Assembly (NCBI GenBank): GCA_947646095.1
Contig: CANSFI010000015.1
Span: 1-41,279 of the forward strand
Origin: an uncultured Mycoplasmatota bacterium
GTDB taxonomy: Bacteria > Bacillota_I > Bacilli_A > RF39 > UBA660
Length of the DNA: 41,279 bases
Reading direction: 5' to 3'
This document shows positions 11,140 to 21,949 of this stretch, piece by piece. The notes below the pieces were generated by a model. It had not been told where the DNA came from. It worked only from the letters and a program-made list of their open reading frames with translations, and did not search any database. Position 1 is the first letter of the stretch; every line of letters begins with the position of its first letter. Position numbers and translations under genes: made by a program.

Positions 11140-11415
11140 CTAGTTCATAGTGTTTAAGTAGTTTTCTAATTCTGATATTTGTATCTTATTCGCTAGATTT
11201 CCAACATAAATATCAGTAGAATAATTAAATACAAGAAATGTAATACCTTTGATAATAACTCTATGAGGTTCTATAAAGTTTAAATTAGATTTATCAATTC
11301 TTCTAATGCTACCATTAATAAATATGGGCTTAGTTTTACAGAACTTACATATAAACTCTAATCTTTGCTTTAAACTTTCTTCCATTTCAATTTCTTGTTT
11401 AATTATATGAATCAT
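11140..11415 (-). CDS. small hypothetical protein upstream of recombinase (start revised from 11466)
   Basis: Minus strand GGAAGGATGGTGTTT-ATGATTCATATA; the annotated longer start lies inside the tRNA operon terminator. Confidence 0.6.
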   Translation of the reverse strand: MIHIIKQEIEMEESLKQRLEFICKFCKTKPIFINGSIRRIDKSNLNFIEPHRVIIKGITFLVFNYSTDIYVGNLANKIQISELENYLNTMN

Positions 11416-11454
11416 AAACACCATCCTTCCTTTAGGATGATTTCTTTGTAACAA

Positions 11455-11477
11455 CAAAAAAACCAATCTTTCGATTG
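11455..11477 (-). terminator. terminator of tRNA-Cys/tRNA-Gly operon
   Basis: Minus strand CAATC-GAAA-GATTG followed by a T-run. Confidence 0.7.
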
Positions 11478-11521
11478 ATTTCTATATATCAATGTTCGAA
11501 AAGTTCGAACAGATTCGTCAA

Positions 11522-11596
11522 TGGAGCAAGTGATGGGAATCGAACCCACGTCTCAGCCTTGGCAAGGCCACGTACTAGCCGTTGTACTACACCTGC
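11522..11596 (-). tRNA. tRNA-Gly (GCC)
   Basis: Cloverleaf GCAGGTG...CCTTGCCAAGG...GGTTCGATTCC...CACTTGCTCCA; encoded CCA. Confidence 0.95.
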
Positions 11597-11597
11597 A

Positions 11598-11671
11598 TGG
11601 AGGGCCTAGTCGGATTTGAACCAACGCTCAGGGAGTTGCAGTCCCATGCCTTACCACTTGGCTATAGACCC
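11598..11671 (-). tRNA. tRNA-Cys (GCA)
   Basis: GGGTCTATAGCCAAGTGGTAAGGCATGGGACTGCAACTCCC...GGTTCAAATCC...CCTCCA. Confidence 0.95.
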
Positions 11672-11835
11672 ATAAATACAATTTAATTTTATAATAAAAT
11701 ATAATAAATGTCAATGAAGTATCAGAAAAAAATCAAAATTCAATAATATTATATGTAAAAATTAAAAACTTGTAACAATTTATTAAAAAAATAATTAAAT
11801 TATGATAAAATATTAAAAGAAAAAGAGATGATATT

Positions 11836-12594
11836 ATGAATTTAATTGCACTTTCATTAACTTTAGGAGTAGGGTTATTTATTCTAATTGGAGCTATTAT
11901 AGTTTTTATAACAAAAAATAATGAAAAAATTGTAAATTTATCAATAAGCATGGCATTTGGAGTAATGATAGCTTTAATATTTTCTGAACTTATTCCCGAA
12001 GCGTTTGAACTTATGGAAAATAGAAATAGAATTTTAACAGCTTTAATAGTAGTAGTTTTCTCATTTCTAGGTGTATTTCTTTTAAAAAGTTTAGATATAT
12101 TAGTTCCACATCATGAACATAATCATAAAGATAAACATGGAGATATAGAAAACTTAGAACATATTGGTCTAGTTTCAAGTATTGCTTTAGTAATACACAA
12201 TATTATAGAAGGTATGGCTTTATACGGAACAGCTTTATCATCAACTAGTTTGGGATTAATGGTTTGTGTTGGAATAGGACTTCATAACATTCCAATGGGA
12301 CTTGTAATTGCATCAACATTTTATAATTCTAATAAAAATAAACTTAAAACAATTTTAATAACACTATGTATTTCACTTTCAACCTTTTTCGGTGGAATAA
12401 TAATGTTTATTTTAAATAATAATATTATTAATAACTTTATTTTAGGGGTTTTAATTTGTATAACTCTTGGAATGATTATTTATATAGCAATTTTTGAATT
12501 GCTTCCTAAAATGTTGTGTAGTAAAGATAAAAAAACAGTAGTAGTTGGAACATCACTTGGCATTCTAATTTTATTTATAAGTTCATTATTTTAA
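11836..12594 (+). CDS. ZIP-family metal transporter
   Basis: HNIIEGMALYG and GLHNIPMGLVIA motifs; His-rich loop HHEHNHKDKHGD. Confidence 0.9.
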   Translation: MNLIALSLTLGVGLFILIGAIIVFITKNNEKIVNLSISMAFGVMIALIFSELIPEAFELMENRNRILTALIVVVFSFLGVFLLKSLDILVPHHEHNHKDKHGDIENLEHIGLVSSIALVIHNIIEGMALYGTALSSTSLGLMVCVGIGLHNIPMGLVIASTFYNSNKNKLKTILITLCISLSTFFGGIIMFILNNNIINNFILGVLICITLGMIIYIAIFELLPKMLCSKDKKTVVVGTSLGILILFISSLF

Positions 12595-12658
12595 ATCACT
12601 TTTAGTGATTTTTCTTTTAACAAACGTTTGTTTGTGCTATAATGTTAATGGTGATAAT

Positions 12659-13864
12659 ATGGATAGAATAATATTTCATATTGATGTTAATAATGCCTTT
12701 TTGTCTTGGACAGCCATTGATTTATTAAAAAGAGGATATAAATATGATATTAGAAATAGTTATGCTGTTATTGGAGGAGATGAAAAAGCTAGAAGTGGTA
12801 TAGTACTAGCTAAATCAATGCCAGCTAAAAAACTTGGTATATATACCTCAGAAACCTTATATAGCGCGAGAAAAAAATGTAAAGTATTAAAAGTATATCA
12901 ACCAAACTATAAATTTTATAGTGAAATGTCTAAAAAACTATTTGAACTTTTAAAAAATTATTCACCAGATATAGAAATAGCTTCTATTGATGAATGTTAC
13001 ATGGATTATGGTAAAGTAAAAAATATATATGGTGATCCTATAGAATTTGCTTATAAATTAAAAAAAGAAATAAAAGACATCTTAGGATTTACAGTGAATA
13101 TTGGAATAGCTAATAATAAACTATGTGCTAAAATGGCCTCAGATTTTTCTAAACCAGATAAAGTACATACACTATTCGAAACTGAAATTAAAGAAAAAAT
13201 GTATCCCTTAAAAATAGACGATTTATTTGGAATAGGTAAAAAAACAGCACCTAAATTTCATAGTTTAGGGATACATACAATTGGTGATCTAGCTAATTCT
13301 AATATTGAATATTTATCAAAACAATTTAAAAATCAAGCATTAGTATATATAAATATGGCAAAAGGAATAGATAATAATCCTGTTATTAGTGAAGAATCTA
13401 TTCCTGATAGCATTTCTAACGAGACAACATTAAATAGAGATATTAATAATAAATTAGAATTATATCAATATTTATTAGCACTATCAGAATCAGTTGGTAT
13501 TAGAATAAGAAAACAAAAAAAATACGCTAGTGTTATAGCAGTTATCTTAAAAGATAGGTATTTTAAAAGAAGAACCCATCAAAAAAAACTTATAAATCCT
13601 ACAAATATAACTAGTGAAATATATGAAATAAGTAAAGAAGTATTTGATGAAATGTGGGAGTGTGAACCTATTAGATTAATAGGTATTAGATTAGATGGAT
13701 TAATGGATAATTTATATTTTCAAACTTCACTATTTGAAGATGGAAATATAAGAGATGAACAAGAACAAATCGAAGCAGTTATCGACGATTTAAAAGAGAA
13801 ATATGGCTATAAAATAATTAAAAAAGCAGGATTAATAGAAAATAAAATAAGACATAAAGAATAG
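12659..13864 (+). CDS. dinB: DNA polymerase IV (Y-family); start revised to MDRIIFHIDVN
   Basis: FHIDVNNAFLSW, ASIDECYMD, GIANNKLCAKMASD. Confidence 0.93.
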   Translation: MDRIIFHIDVNNAFLSWTAIDLLKRGYKYDIRNSYAVIGGDEKARSGIVLAKSMPAKKLGIYTSETLYSARKKCKVLKVYQPNYKFYSEMSKKLFELLKNYSPDIEIASIDECYMDYGKVKNIYGDPIEFAYKLKKEIKDILGFTVNIGIANNKLCAKMASDFSKPDKVHTLFETEIKEKMYPLKIDDLFGIGKKTAPKFHSLGIHTIGDLANSNIEYLSKQFKNQALVYINMAKGIDNNPVISEESIPDSISNETTLNRDINNKLELYQYLLALSESVGIRIRKQKKYASVIAVILKDRYFKRRTHQKKLINPTNITSEIYEISKEVFDEMWECEPIRLIGIRLDGLMDNLYFQTSLFEDGNIRDEQEQIEAVIDDLKEKYGYKIIKKAGLIENKIRHKE

Positions 13865-13906
13865 AAAAAGTTATAAAAAAATGTTATTATATATATGGAG
13901 GTAACT

Positions 13907-16069
13907 ATGAATAAAGATATAATAAAAAATTTAAGTATTGAACTTAATATAAGAGAACAATCTATAGAAACAGTATTAAAACTATTAGAGGAAGGAAATA
14001 CTATACCATTTATTGCTAGATATAGAAAAGAAGCAACAGGAGCTTTAAATGAAGAACAAATAAAAAAAATAGGGGATGTTTATGAATACCAAGTAAATCT
14101 TTTGAAAAGAAAAGAAGATGTAATTCGTCTTATTGATGAAAAAGGCCTTTTAACAGATGAATTAAAAACAAAAATAATGGAATCTACTAAACTAGTTGAA
14201 GTAGAAGACTTATATCGTCCATTTAAAGAAAAAAAGAAAACAAAAGCAACAGAAGCCATTAAAAATGGATTAGAACCTATGGCTAAAATAATGATGTCAT
14301 TCCCAATTAAAGGTACAATAGAGGAACTTGCTAATCGTTTTATTAATGATAATATTAAAACCAAAGATGAAGCTATTATAGGAGCATGTTATATTATAGC
14401 TGAATATATAAGTGATAATGCTTATTTTAGAAAGTGGATTAGAAATTTCATTTATCGTACAGGTGTAATTACTTGTAAAAAGAAAAAAGATGCAAATGAT
14501 GAAAATAAAACTTATGAAATGTATTATGAATATAGTGAAGCGATAAAAGAGATAAAACCACATAGAATACTTGCTATAAATCGTGCTGAAGCAGAAAAAA
14601 TAGTTAATGTTTCTATTGATGTTGATAATAAAAAAATATTAAACTTTTTAGAAGAAAAAGTCATTAAAAATAAAGAATCATTTGTTTATAGTTATGTAGT
14701 TAATGCAATAAATGATTCTTATAAAAGATTAATCAGTCCTAGTGTTGAAAGAGAAATAAGAGCAGATTTAACAGAAAAAGCAGAGATTTCAGCTATTGAT
14801 AATTTCAGTAAAAATTTAGAAAGTCTACTTTTACAGCCACCAATGAAAGAGAAAATAGTTTTAGCATTCGATCCAGGTTTTGTTAATGGATGTAAGCTTG
14901 CAGTTGTTGATAAAACTGGTAAATATCTTGATTCAATTGTTATAAAGCCATTTTTAAATGGAACAAATAAAGATAATTATATAGCTCAAAGCAAAATCAC
15001 TGTTAAAAATTTAATAACTAAATATAATGTTGATATTATAGCAATCGGAAATGGAACTGCATCTCGTGAATCAGAAAAATTTTGTGCTGAATTGATAAAA
15101 GAATTTAATTTATCATGTAAATATGTAATTGTATCAGAAGCAGGAGCATCTATTTATAGTGCATCAAAAATTGCAATTGAAGAATTTCATGATTTAGCAG
15201 TTGAAAAAAGAAGTGCTGTATCAATTGGAAGAAGACTTCAAGACCCACTTTCAGAACTTGTTAAAATACCACCTGAGGGAATAGGTGTAGGTTTATATCA
15301 ACATGATGTTAGTGGAAAGAAATTATCAGAATCACTTAACTTTGTCGTTTCTAAAGCAGTAAATAGTGTAGGTGTAAATATTAATACAGCTAGTCCATCG
15401 CTATTAAAATATGTATCAGGAATAAATAAAAAGAATATCGATAAAATAATTGAATATCGTAATTCAAATGGTAGAATTGCATCTAGAGAAGAAATAAAAA
15501 AGAAAAAGCTTTTAGGGGATAAAACTTATGAACAAGCAATAGGTTTCCTTAGAGTTATTGAAGGTGCTAATATTTTAGATGCAACATCAATTCATCCAGA
15601 AAGTTATGAACTAACATTAAAACTTTTAAAAGAACTTGACTGCGATTTAAATGATGTTGGAAAAGGTAAGCTAATTAATTTACTTGAAAATATAAGTATA
15701 AATGATTATGTTACAAAATTAAATACTGATATATACACATTAGAAGATATTATTAATTCTTTAAAAAGACCTAATAGAGATCCTCGTGATGAGATGCCAC
15801 AACCACTTCTTAAGAGTGATATTTTAGATATAAAAGATTTAAAAGTTGGAATGAAATTACAAGGAACAGTTAGAAACGTTGTTGATTTTGGAGTATTTAT
15901 CGATATAGGCCTTCATAATGATGGTCTTGCTCATATTTCCAAATTAACTGATAAATATATAAAACATCCAATGGAAGTAGTAAATGTTGGTGATATAGTT
16001 GATTGTTATGTTGATGACATTTTTTTAGAAAAAGGAAAAGTATCATTGTCACTTATTGAACCTAAATAA
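13907..16069 (+). CDS. tex: Tex-family S1 RNA-binding transcription accessory protein
   Basis: TIPFIARYRKEATGALNEEQ, DPGFVNGCKLAVVD, VGRRLQDPLSELVKI-like, GVGLYQHDV, C-terminal S1 domain. Confidence 0.95.
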   Translation: MNKDIIKNLSIELNIREQSIETVLKLLEEGNTIPFIARYRKEATGALNEEQIKKIGDVYEYQVNLLKRKEDVIRLIDEKGLLTDELKTKIMESTKLVEVEDLYRPFKEKKKTKATEAIKNGLEPMAKIMMSFPIKGTIEELANRFINDNIKTKDEAIIGACYIIAEYISDNAYFRKWIRNFIYRTGVITCKKKKDANDENKTYEMYYEYSEAIKEIKPHRILAINRAEAEKIVNVSIDVDNKKILNFLEEKVIKNKESFVYSYVVNAINDSYKRLISPSVEREIRADLTEKAEISAIDNFSKNLESLLLQPPMKEKIVLAFDPGFVNGCKLAVVDKTGKYLDSIVIKPFLNGTNKDNYIAQSKITVKNLITKYNVDIIAIGNGTASRESEKFCAELIKEFNLSCKYVIVSEAGASIYSASKIAIEEFHDLAVEKRSAVSIGRRLQDPLSELVKIPPEGIGVGLYQHDVSGKKLSESLNFVVSKAVNSVGVNINTASPSLLKYVSGINKKNIDKIIEYRNSNGRIASREEIKKKKLLGDKTYEQAIGFLRVIEGANILDATSIHPESYELTLKLLKELDCDLNDVGKGKLINLLENISINDYVTKLNTDIYTLEDIINSLKRPNRDPRDEMPQPLLKSDILDIKDLKVGMKLQGTVRNVVDFGVFIDIGLHNDGLAHISKLTDKYIKHPMEVVNVGDIVDCYVDDIFLEKGKVSLSLIEPK

Positions 16070-16123
16070 CTATTGATTTTTCAATAGTTTTTTCTTATGA
16101 TATAATAAAAAAGAGGTGGATTT

Positions 16124-18679
16124 ATGATTGAATATTTTCAATTACAAATAGAAGAATTAAATAAATTATCTTTTGTATCATTTTTGAATTATTTTAAAAA
16201 GCTTAGTATAGAAAAACAAATTGAATTAATAAATAATCCTTTTTTACTTTCTTTATCAGATGATAATTTTCGTATTTTACTTTTCAATATTGATGATAAA
16301 TTTGTTGTTAATATTTTAGAAAGTGAAAAACTATATAATAAAGTTTTAAATTTAAAAGGTAATGGGAAAAGAACTATTTTGCAAGTTTTAGAAACTAATA
16401 AACCTTATTTATTGAAATTAATTTTAGAAAGTAATTATTCTGAAAACTTTTTTGAGCAATTTAAAAATTACTTTGAAGATATGGATATTAATAAATTTAA
16501 ACATTTAATTTCAAATATTGATATTAAAAAACTTACTAAAAAATTGGTTGACTATGAAAATGATAATAAATTATCTGAATTTATTAAAACTAAATTTAAA
16601 CAAGAAATAGATAATACTTTTGATGATATTATTAATATCTTAATAAATAAATTACATAATAATAAATTAAACCCTAGTTATCTTTTTAAGATAAACAATT
16701 ATAAAGAATTAATTTTATTTACTAAATTTAATATGTTAATTAAAGTTGATATTGATTCTGATGATATTGTTTTAAATAAAGGACTAGTATTACCTTATAA
16801 AGAAATTATAAAAATAAAAGAAAGTAAAATAAATAAATTGATAGAATTATTACAACAAAAAGAAGATATAAATGATGAAGACTTATTAGAATTAAGTTTA
16901 AAATTATATTATATATTTGGATTTGATAATGCAAAAAAAATATTAGAAGATAAATTTACTAATATGACTAGTTCAGCTTTAACAAGAATATCTGATTTTA
17001 AATATAAATCAGAAAGAAGAGAATATCGTACTAAAAATCAACAAAAATTTTATTATTATGGAATGGTTGATAAAGTTTTAGAATCTTTAAAAAATGGATC
17101 AAATGATATATTTGAATTACTCACTTATAATGGAGATGAAAATGAGATAAATATAATCAAACAAGAATTTGCCTCTTTATTAAATCAATATCCACAAAAT
17201 CAAGAACTTAAAATGAAAATAAAAGAAAAAATAAAAGAAAAAATTGGTTTAAGAGAACAACAATGTAAAGATAGTATATACAAAGATCTTTATAAAAAAT
17301 ACCAAATAACCCCAGGAAAAAAATTGAATATATCTAAATTAATAGGTCTTTTTAAAAGTATTGATTTAAAGAAAATTATTACAACATTTGATTCTAATAC
17401 TTTAAAAGATATAAATACTTTTTTACTAGGAAATACTAAAAGTAATAATGATTGTTTATTTAGATTAATACTAAATGAAGAAGCATTTGGTTTAAATAAT
17501 AATTTAAGTCAACTTATTAATAATTTTAAATTAATAAAAAGTATTGCTTTTAAAGGGAATTTATCTTTAAATTCAGTTTTAGATGTTATTGATATTTTAA
17601 AGGTAAATTTATATCATTTACGTCCTAATGAACAAGATATTTCTTTAGAAATATTAACCAAAGTTATCAATTCTACTGAGTTTTGTACAAAAGATAATAA
17701 TAATATAGTAAGGGAAATTTGTAATTTGCATGTGAATAGAAAAAGTAAAGTATATTCTTCTATTCCTACTGTTAAAGGAAAAAATGGTGATTTTACTTAC
17801 GAGGTAGCTCCTTTTGATGCTGATTATTTATTAATGGCTGGTTGTGAAAGTAAAAATTGTTTCAAAATTTCTGGTAAAGGAGAAGATTTCTTTAGATATT
17901 GCCTTACTAGTAATCATGCTGTAGTTATTTATATAAGCGGTCATAATCATACTTATATTTGCCCAACTGTTAGAAGTGGTAATATAATAAATGTTAATAA
18001 TATTAGTCCAGATATCGAAAAAGATGAAGAAAACTATGTAATAGATACATTAAAAAAATGCTTAATTGATATAATAGAAAAAGCTAATATTCATGAAGAT
18101 CATACTAAAAATATTGAAATAGCAACTTTAACTAGTTGGCATTTAGAAATTTTTTTTAAAAATTGTAATTATGAAAAAATTAGTTTAACAGAATCTATTC
18201 CTTTAGATACGGATTGCTATAATGATTACAATAAACGTGATATTACTAATTATATATTATTAAAAAATGATGAAGATAGTAAACCTATTTATTATTTATC
18301 TTCAGATAAGTTTTATCAAGAAAGAAAACTTAATTATGAATTTGATATTAATACTGAATATGATAAAGAAAAATTATCTTTAATTGTAAATTCCATTTAT
18401 TATACTTCTATCGATTATCAAAAACTAACTGATGATGAAAAAAATAAAAAACGTAGAGATTTTGAAAAATTAGATGTTTCAGAATTTAGATATATTATTG
18501 GAAATAAAGATTGGTATGTTGCAATTGATGAGCAATTTAATATTTTAGCAAATCTTTTACCCTATGATGATAGGGCCAAACAAGATTATTTTAAAACACT
18601 AGCGAACATTTCTAATCTTGTTAATCAAATTAGAGAGGAAAATAATTATGATAGGCAAAATAGTAGAAAAAATAGATGA
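16124..18679 (+). CDS. hypothetical 851-aa protein
   Basis: Long ORF with GAGGTG RBS; conserved-looking C-terminal segment APFDADYLLMAGCESKNCFKISGKGEDFFRYCLTSNHAVVIYI. Confidence 0.8.
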   Translation: MIEYFQLQIEELNKLSFVSFLNYFKKLSIEKQIELINNPFLLSLSDDNFRILLFNIDDKFVVNILESEKLYNKVLNLKGNGKRTILQVLETNKPYLLKLILESNYSENFFEQFKNYFEDMDINKFKHLISNIDIKKLTKKLVDYENDNKLSEFIKTKFKQEIDNTFDDIINILINKLHNNKLNPSYLFKINNYKELILFTKFNMLIKVDIDSDDIVLNKGLVLPYKEIIKIKESKINKLIELLQQKEDINDEDLLELSLKLYYIFGFDNAKKILEDKFTNMTSSALTRISDFKYKSERREYRTKNQQKFYYYGMVDKVLESLKNGSNDIFELLTYNGDENEINIIKQEFASLLNQYPQNQELKMKIKEKIKEKIGLREQQCKDSIYKDLYKKYQITPGKKLNISKLIGLFKSIDLKKIITTFDSNTLKDINTFLLGNTKSNNDCLFRLILNEEAFGLNNNLSQLINNFKLIKSIAFKGNLSLNSVLDVIDILKVNLYHLRPNEQDISLEILTKVINSTEFCTKDNNNIVREICNLHVNRKSKVYSSIPTVKGKNGDFTYEVAPFDADYLLMAGCESKNCFKISGKGEDFFRYCLTSNHAVVIYISGHNHTYICPTVRSGNIINVNNISPDIEKDEENYVIDTLKKCLIDIIEKANIHEDHTKNIEIATLTSWHLEIFFKNCNYEKISLTESIPLDTDCYNDYNKRDITNYILLKNDEDSKPIYYLSSDKFYQERKLNYEFDINTEYDKEKLSLIVNSIYYTSIDYQKLTDDEKNKKRRDFEKLDVSEFRYIIGNKDWYVAIDEQFNILANLLPYDDRAKQDYFKTLANISNLVNQIREENNYDRQNSRKNR

Positions 18680-18836
18680 AAGCTATGGTTATATTAAAGA
18701 TTTAAAAAATAATTTATACTTATTTTCTATTAGTGATATTTTAGATGATACTTCAATCATTATTGGAACAGACGTTTTGTTTAAACCAATTAAAGATAAA
18801 ATTCCTTTAGCAGTTTATATATCAAGATTAAAATAA
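18648..18836 (+). CDS. small cold-shock-domain-like (OB-fold) protein
   Basis: MIGKIVEKIDESYGYIKDLKNNLYLFSISDI...GTDVLFKPIKDKIPLAVYI resembles the CSD pattern GxVxx....GFI......FxH.sdi...GdxVxF; RBS GAGAGGA. Confidence 0.5.
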   Translation: MIGKIVEKIDESYGYIKDLKNNLYLFSISDILDDTSIIIGTDVLFKPIKDKIPLAVYISRLK

Positions 18837-18938
18837 CATATAAAATGTATGTTATTTTTATTGAAGTAAAAACCTGTCAGTGATATAATTTAAGTTATGT
18901 TTTTAAAATTAAATTCATAAGTTGAAAAAGGAGGAAAT

Positions 18939-21251
18939 ATGTTAGAATTAAAAAAGATAAAAAAAAGCTATACAACAGGTAGTTTTACACAACACGCTTT
19001 AAAAGGAGTTAATTTAGAGTTTAGAGAAAATGAGTTTGTTGCTATACTAGGACCTAGCGGTAGTGGTAAAACAACACTTTTAAATATAATTGGTGGATTA
19101 GATAGATATGATAGTGGTGACTTGATTATAAATGGTAAGTCAACTAAAAAATTTACAGATACTGAATGGGATGCTTATCGTAATAATTGTATTGGTTTTA
19201 TTTTTCAAAGTTATAATTTAATTAATCATATTAGTGTTTTAGAAAATGTCGAAATGTGTATGACTTTAAGTGGAGTATCTGCTTCTAAACGTAAGAAAAA
19301 AGCTTTAGAAGTTTTAAAAAAAGTTGGATTAAAAGAACATGCCCATAAAAAACCAAATCAATTATCAGGTGGCCAAATGCAAAGAGTTGCAATAGCTAGA
19401 GCACTTGCTAATGATCCTGATATAATACTTGCAGATGAACCAACAGGAGCACTTGATACAAATACAAGTAAACAAATAATGGATTTAATAGTAGAAATTG
19501 CAAAAGATAAACTGGTAATTATGGTAACTCATAACCCAGAACTTGCTCATGAATATGCAAATCGAATTGTTGAATTTAAAGATGGATTATTAATAAGTGA
19601 TTCTAATATTATTGATAAATCAGAAAAAAGACAAACAACTTATAATATTAAAAAAACAGCTATGAATTTTTTTACAGCTTTAAAACTTTCATTTAACAAC
19701 ATAAAAACAAAAAAAGGTAGAACCTTACTTACAGCATTCGCATCTAGTATTGGTATTATAGGAATAGCCTTAATTTTGTCACTTTCAAATGGTTTTGATA
19801 TGGAAATAGATGATTTTCAGTCAACAACTTTATCATCAATGCCAATTATTATATCAGAACAAGCTATGAATTTAGATGAAGAACAAATGAAAAAAATGCA
19901 CAACGAAATGAGTGGTATTAAAGAAGATGACTCTTATCCTGAAAAACAAGAAGTATATCCCTTAGAATCTATGCAAGAAATTATGACACATACTAATATT
20001 TTAACTAAAGATTATGTCGATTATATAGAAAAAATAAATCCAGATTATGTTTCAGGTTTAGGTTATGCCAGAGCAACTGCTCTAAATATTGTATCATCAT
20101 CAGATAGTAACTATAAAAAATTAGACACGACATCTATGAATATTACAGCTATTCCTAAAGTGATAAGTAAAGAAAATGAAAGCGTAATTGAAAAAAACTA
20201 TGATATTTTAAAAGGGAAAATTCCTGATAAAAAGGAAGAATTATTATTAATTGTTGATAGTAAGAATAGATTAGATAAAAATTTACTTGAAGCATTAGGA
20301 ATTGATACTTCTAAAGATAGTATAAGTTTTGATGAACTTATGAGTAAAGAATTAAAATTAATTTTAAATAATGATTTTTATAAATCATTAGGGAATTACT
20401 TTACAATGAATCAAGATTTTGAAAGTATGTATAATAGTAAAAATAGTCTTACCTTAAAAATTGTTGGTATCATTAGAGGTAAAGAAGATAAAGCAATGGT
20501 AACAAGTGGTACAGGATTAGCCTACAATTCAGATTTAATTGATTATATTATTGAAAAAAACTCTGAATCTGAGATTGTAAAATTTCAAAAACAAAAAGAT
20601 TATAATGTTTTAACAGGACAAAAATTTGAAATTGATAATAAGGAGATGACTAAAGAAACAATTTTATCATATCTTGGAGATAATAGTTCGCCAGTTATGA
20701 TAAATATCTATCCAAAAGACTTTGAATCTAAAGATGCAATAATTGAATACTTAGATAAGTATAATGAAGATAAACAAGAAGAAAATAAAATATTATATAC
20801 AGATATGGCAGATTTAATGTCATCTTTAACAGGTAATATTATGGATGCTGTAACAATTGTATTAATTGCATTTTCCGCTATTTCATTAATAGTATCATCA
20901 ATTATGATTGGAATAATTACATATATATCAGTATTAGAAAGAACTAAAGAAATAGGTGTTTTAAGAGCACTTGGTGCTAGAAAAAAAGATATTACAAGAG
21001 TATTTAATGCAGAAACATTTATTATTGGTTCTTGTTCTGGAATACTTGGAATAATTATCGCAAGAATTTTAGTATTCCCAGCCAATATGGTTATTGAAAA
21101 TATGTCTGGTCTTGATAATGTTGCTAAAATGAATCCTATTCATGCTTTAATACTTGTTATAATTAGTGTATTACTAACTCTTATAGGTGGATTTATCCCA
21201 GCCAAAATAGCTGCTAAAAAAGATCCAGTTGAAGCTTTAAGAACAGAATAA
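18939..21251 (+). CDS. ABC transporter, fused ATP-binding and FtsX/MacB-like permease
   Basis: Walker A GPSGSGKTT, signature LSGGQMQR, Walker B DPDIILADEPTGALD; C-terminal FtsX-like TM region. Confidence 0.95.
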   Translation: MLELKKIKKSYTTGSFTQHALKGVNLEFRENEFVAILGPSGSGKTTLLNIIGGLDRYDSGDLIINGKSTKKFTDTEWDAYRNNCIGFIFQSYNLINHISVLENVEMCMTLSGVSASKRKKKALEVLKKVGLKEHAHKKPNQLSGGQMQRVAIARALANDPDIILADEPTGALDTNTSKQIMDLIVEIAKDKLVIMVTHNPELAHEYANRIVEFKDGLLISDSNIIDKSEKRQTTYNIKKTAMNFFTALKLSFNNIKTKKGRTLLTAFASSIGIIGIALILSLSNGFDMEIDDFQSTTLSSMPIIISEQAMNLDEEQMKKMHNEMSGIKEDDSYPEKQEVYPLESMQEIMTHTNILTKDYVDYIEKINPDYVSGLGYARATALNIVSSSDSNYKKLDTTSMNITAIPKVISKENESVIEKNYDILKGKIPDKKEELLLIVDSKNRLDKNLLEALGIDTSKDSISFDELMSKELKLILNNDFYKSLGNYFTMNQDFESMYNSKNSLTLKIVGIIRGKEDKAMVTSGTGLAYNSDLIDYIIEKNSESEIVKFQKQKDYNVLTGQKFEIDNKEMTKETILSYLGDNSSPVMINIYPKDFESKDAIIEYLDKYNEDKQEENKILYTDMADLMSSLTGNIMDAVTIVLIAFSAISLIVSSIMIGIITYISVLERTKEIGVLRALGARKKDITRVFNAETFIIGSCSGILGIIIARILVFPANMVIENMSGLDNVAKMNPIHALILVIISVLLTLIGGFIPAKIAAKKDPVEALRTE

Positions 21252-21340
21252 ATATAGAAATCTATATTTATTTTTACTATTTAGATATAAAATTATTATA
21301 AACTATTTATTTTTATGTTATACTTAAAAAGAGGTGGAAA

Positions 21341-21829
21341 ATGGAAAGAGTAGATAAGATAAACTATTACTTAGATATTGCTGAATCAGTGTTAGAAAGA
21401 GGAACATGTTTAAGAAGAAACTTTGGTGCTATTATTGTTAATAATGATGAAATAATTTCAACTGGTTATGTAGGAGCACCTAGAGGAAGAGAAAATTGTT
21501 GTGATTTAAAATATTGTAATCGTGAAAAACTAAACATTCCAAGAGGTGAAAGATATGAGCTTTGTAGGAGTGTTCATGCAGAGCAAAATGCTATTATAAG
21601 TGCAGATAGAAAATCTATGTTAGATTCAACACTTTATTTAGTTGGAAAAAATTATGGGGAGAATACTTATGTAGAAAATGCTAGGCCATGTTCATTGTGT
21701 AAGAAAATGATAATTAATGCTGGTATAAAAGAAGTAATTGTTAGAGATACTAAGCATAAGTATACGATCATAAAAGTCGAAGATTTTATTAATAACGATG
21801 AAAGTTTAGAAGGAGTTCTTGGTTACTAA
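21341..21829 (+). CDS. comEB: deoxycytidylate (dCMP) deaminase family
   Basis: CRSVHAEQNAI...ARPCSLCKKMIINAGI zinc deaminase motifs. Confidence 0.88.
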   Translation: MERVDKINYYLDIAESVLERGTCLRRNFGAIIVNNDEIISTGYVGAPRGRENCCDLKYCNREKLNIPRGERYELCRSVHAEQNAIISADRKSMLDSTLYLVGKNYGENTYVENARPCSLCKKMIINAGIKEVIVRDTKHKYTIIKVEDFINNDESLEGVLGY

Positions 21830-21934
21830 TAGTAAACATAGCTTATAAATGAGGTAAAATATCTATTTTTTTACTTTATTTATAAGCTTTTTTATAAAAA
21901 ATGTTTGATTAGTGGTATAATTTAAATATAAAAT

Positions 21935-21949
21935 TGGTAAATTTTACCA
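21935..21949. promoter_or_regulatory. inverted repeat downstream of TATAAT, candidate operator of the ibr-like operon
   Basis: TGGTAAA-T-TTTACCA, about 14 bp downstream of TATAAT (21916-21921). Confidence 0.5.

Noticed and set aside
11493-11511. LexA/SOS box
   Set aside because: Spacing does not match the Gram-positive CGAAC-N4-GTTCG consensus, and it lies in the trailer of a tRNA operon.
11733-11951. 72-aa minus strand ORF overlapping the ZIP transporter start
   Set aside because: No RBS; antisense to a well-supported gene.
14080-14563. Two antisense ORFs over tex
   Set aside because: Overlap the highly conserved tex gene on the opposite strand; composition artefacts.
20708-21085. 125-aa antisense ORF in the ABC transporter
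   Set aside because: Shadow ORF opposite a well-supported coding sequence; no RBS or motif support.
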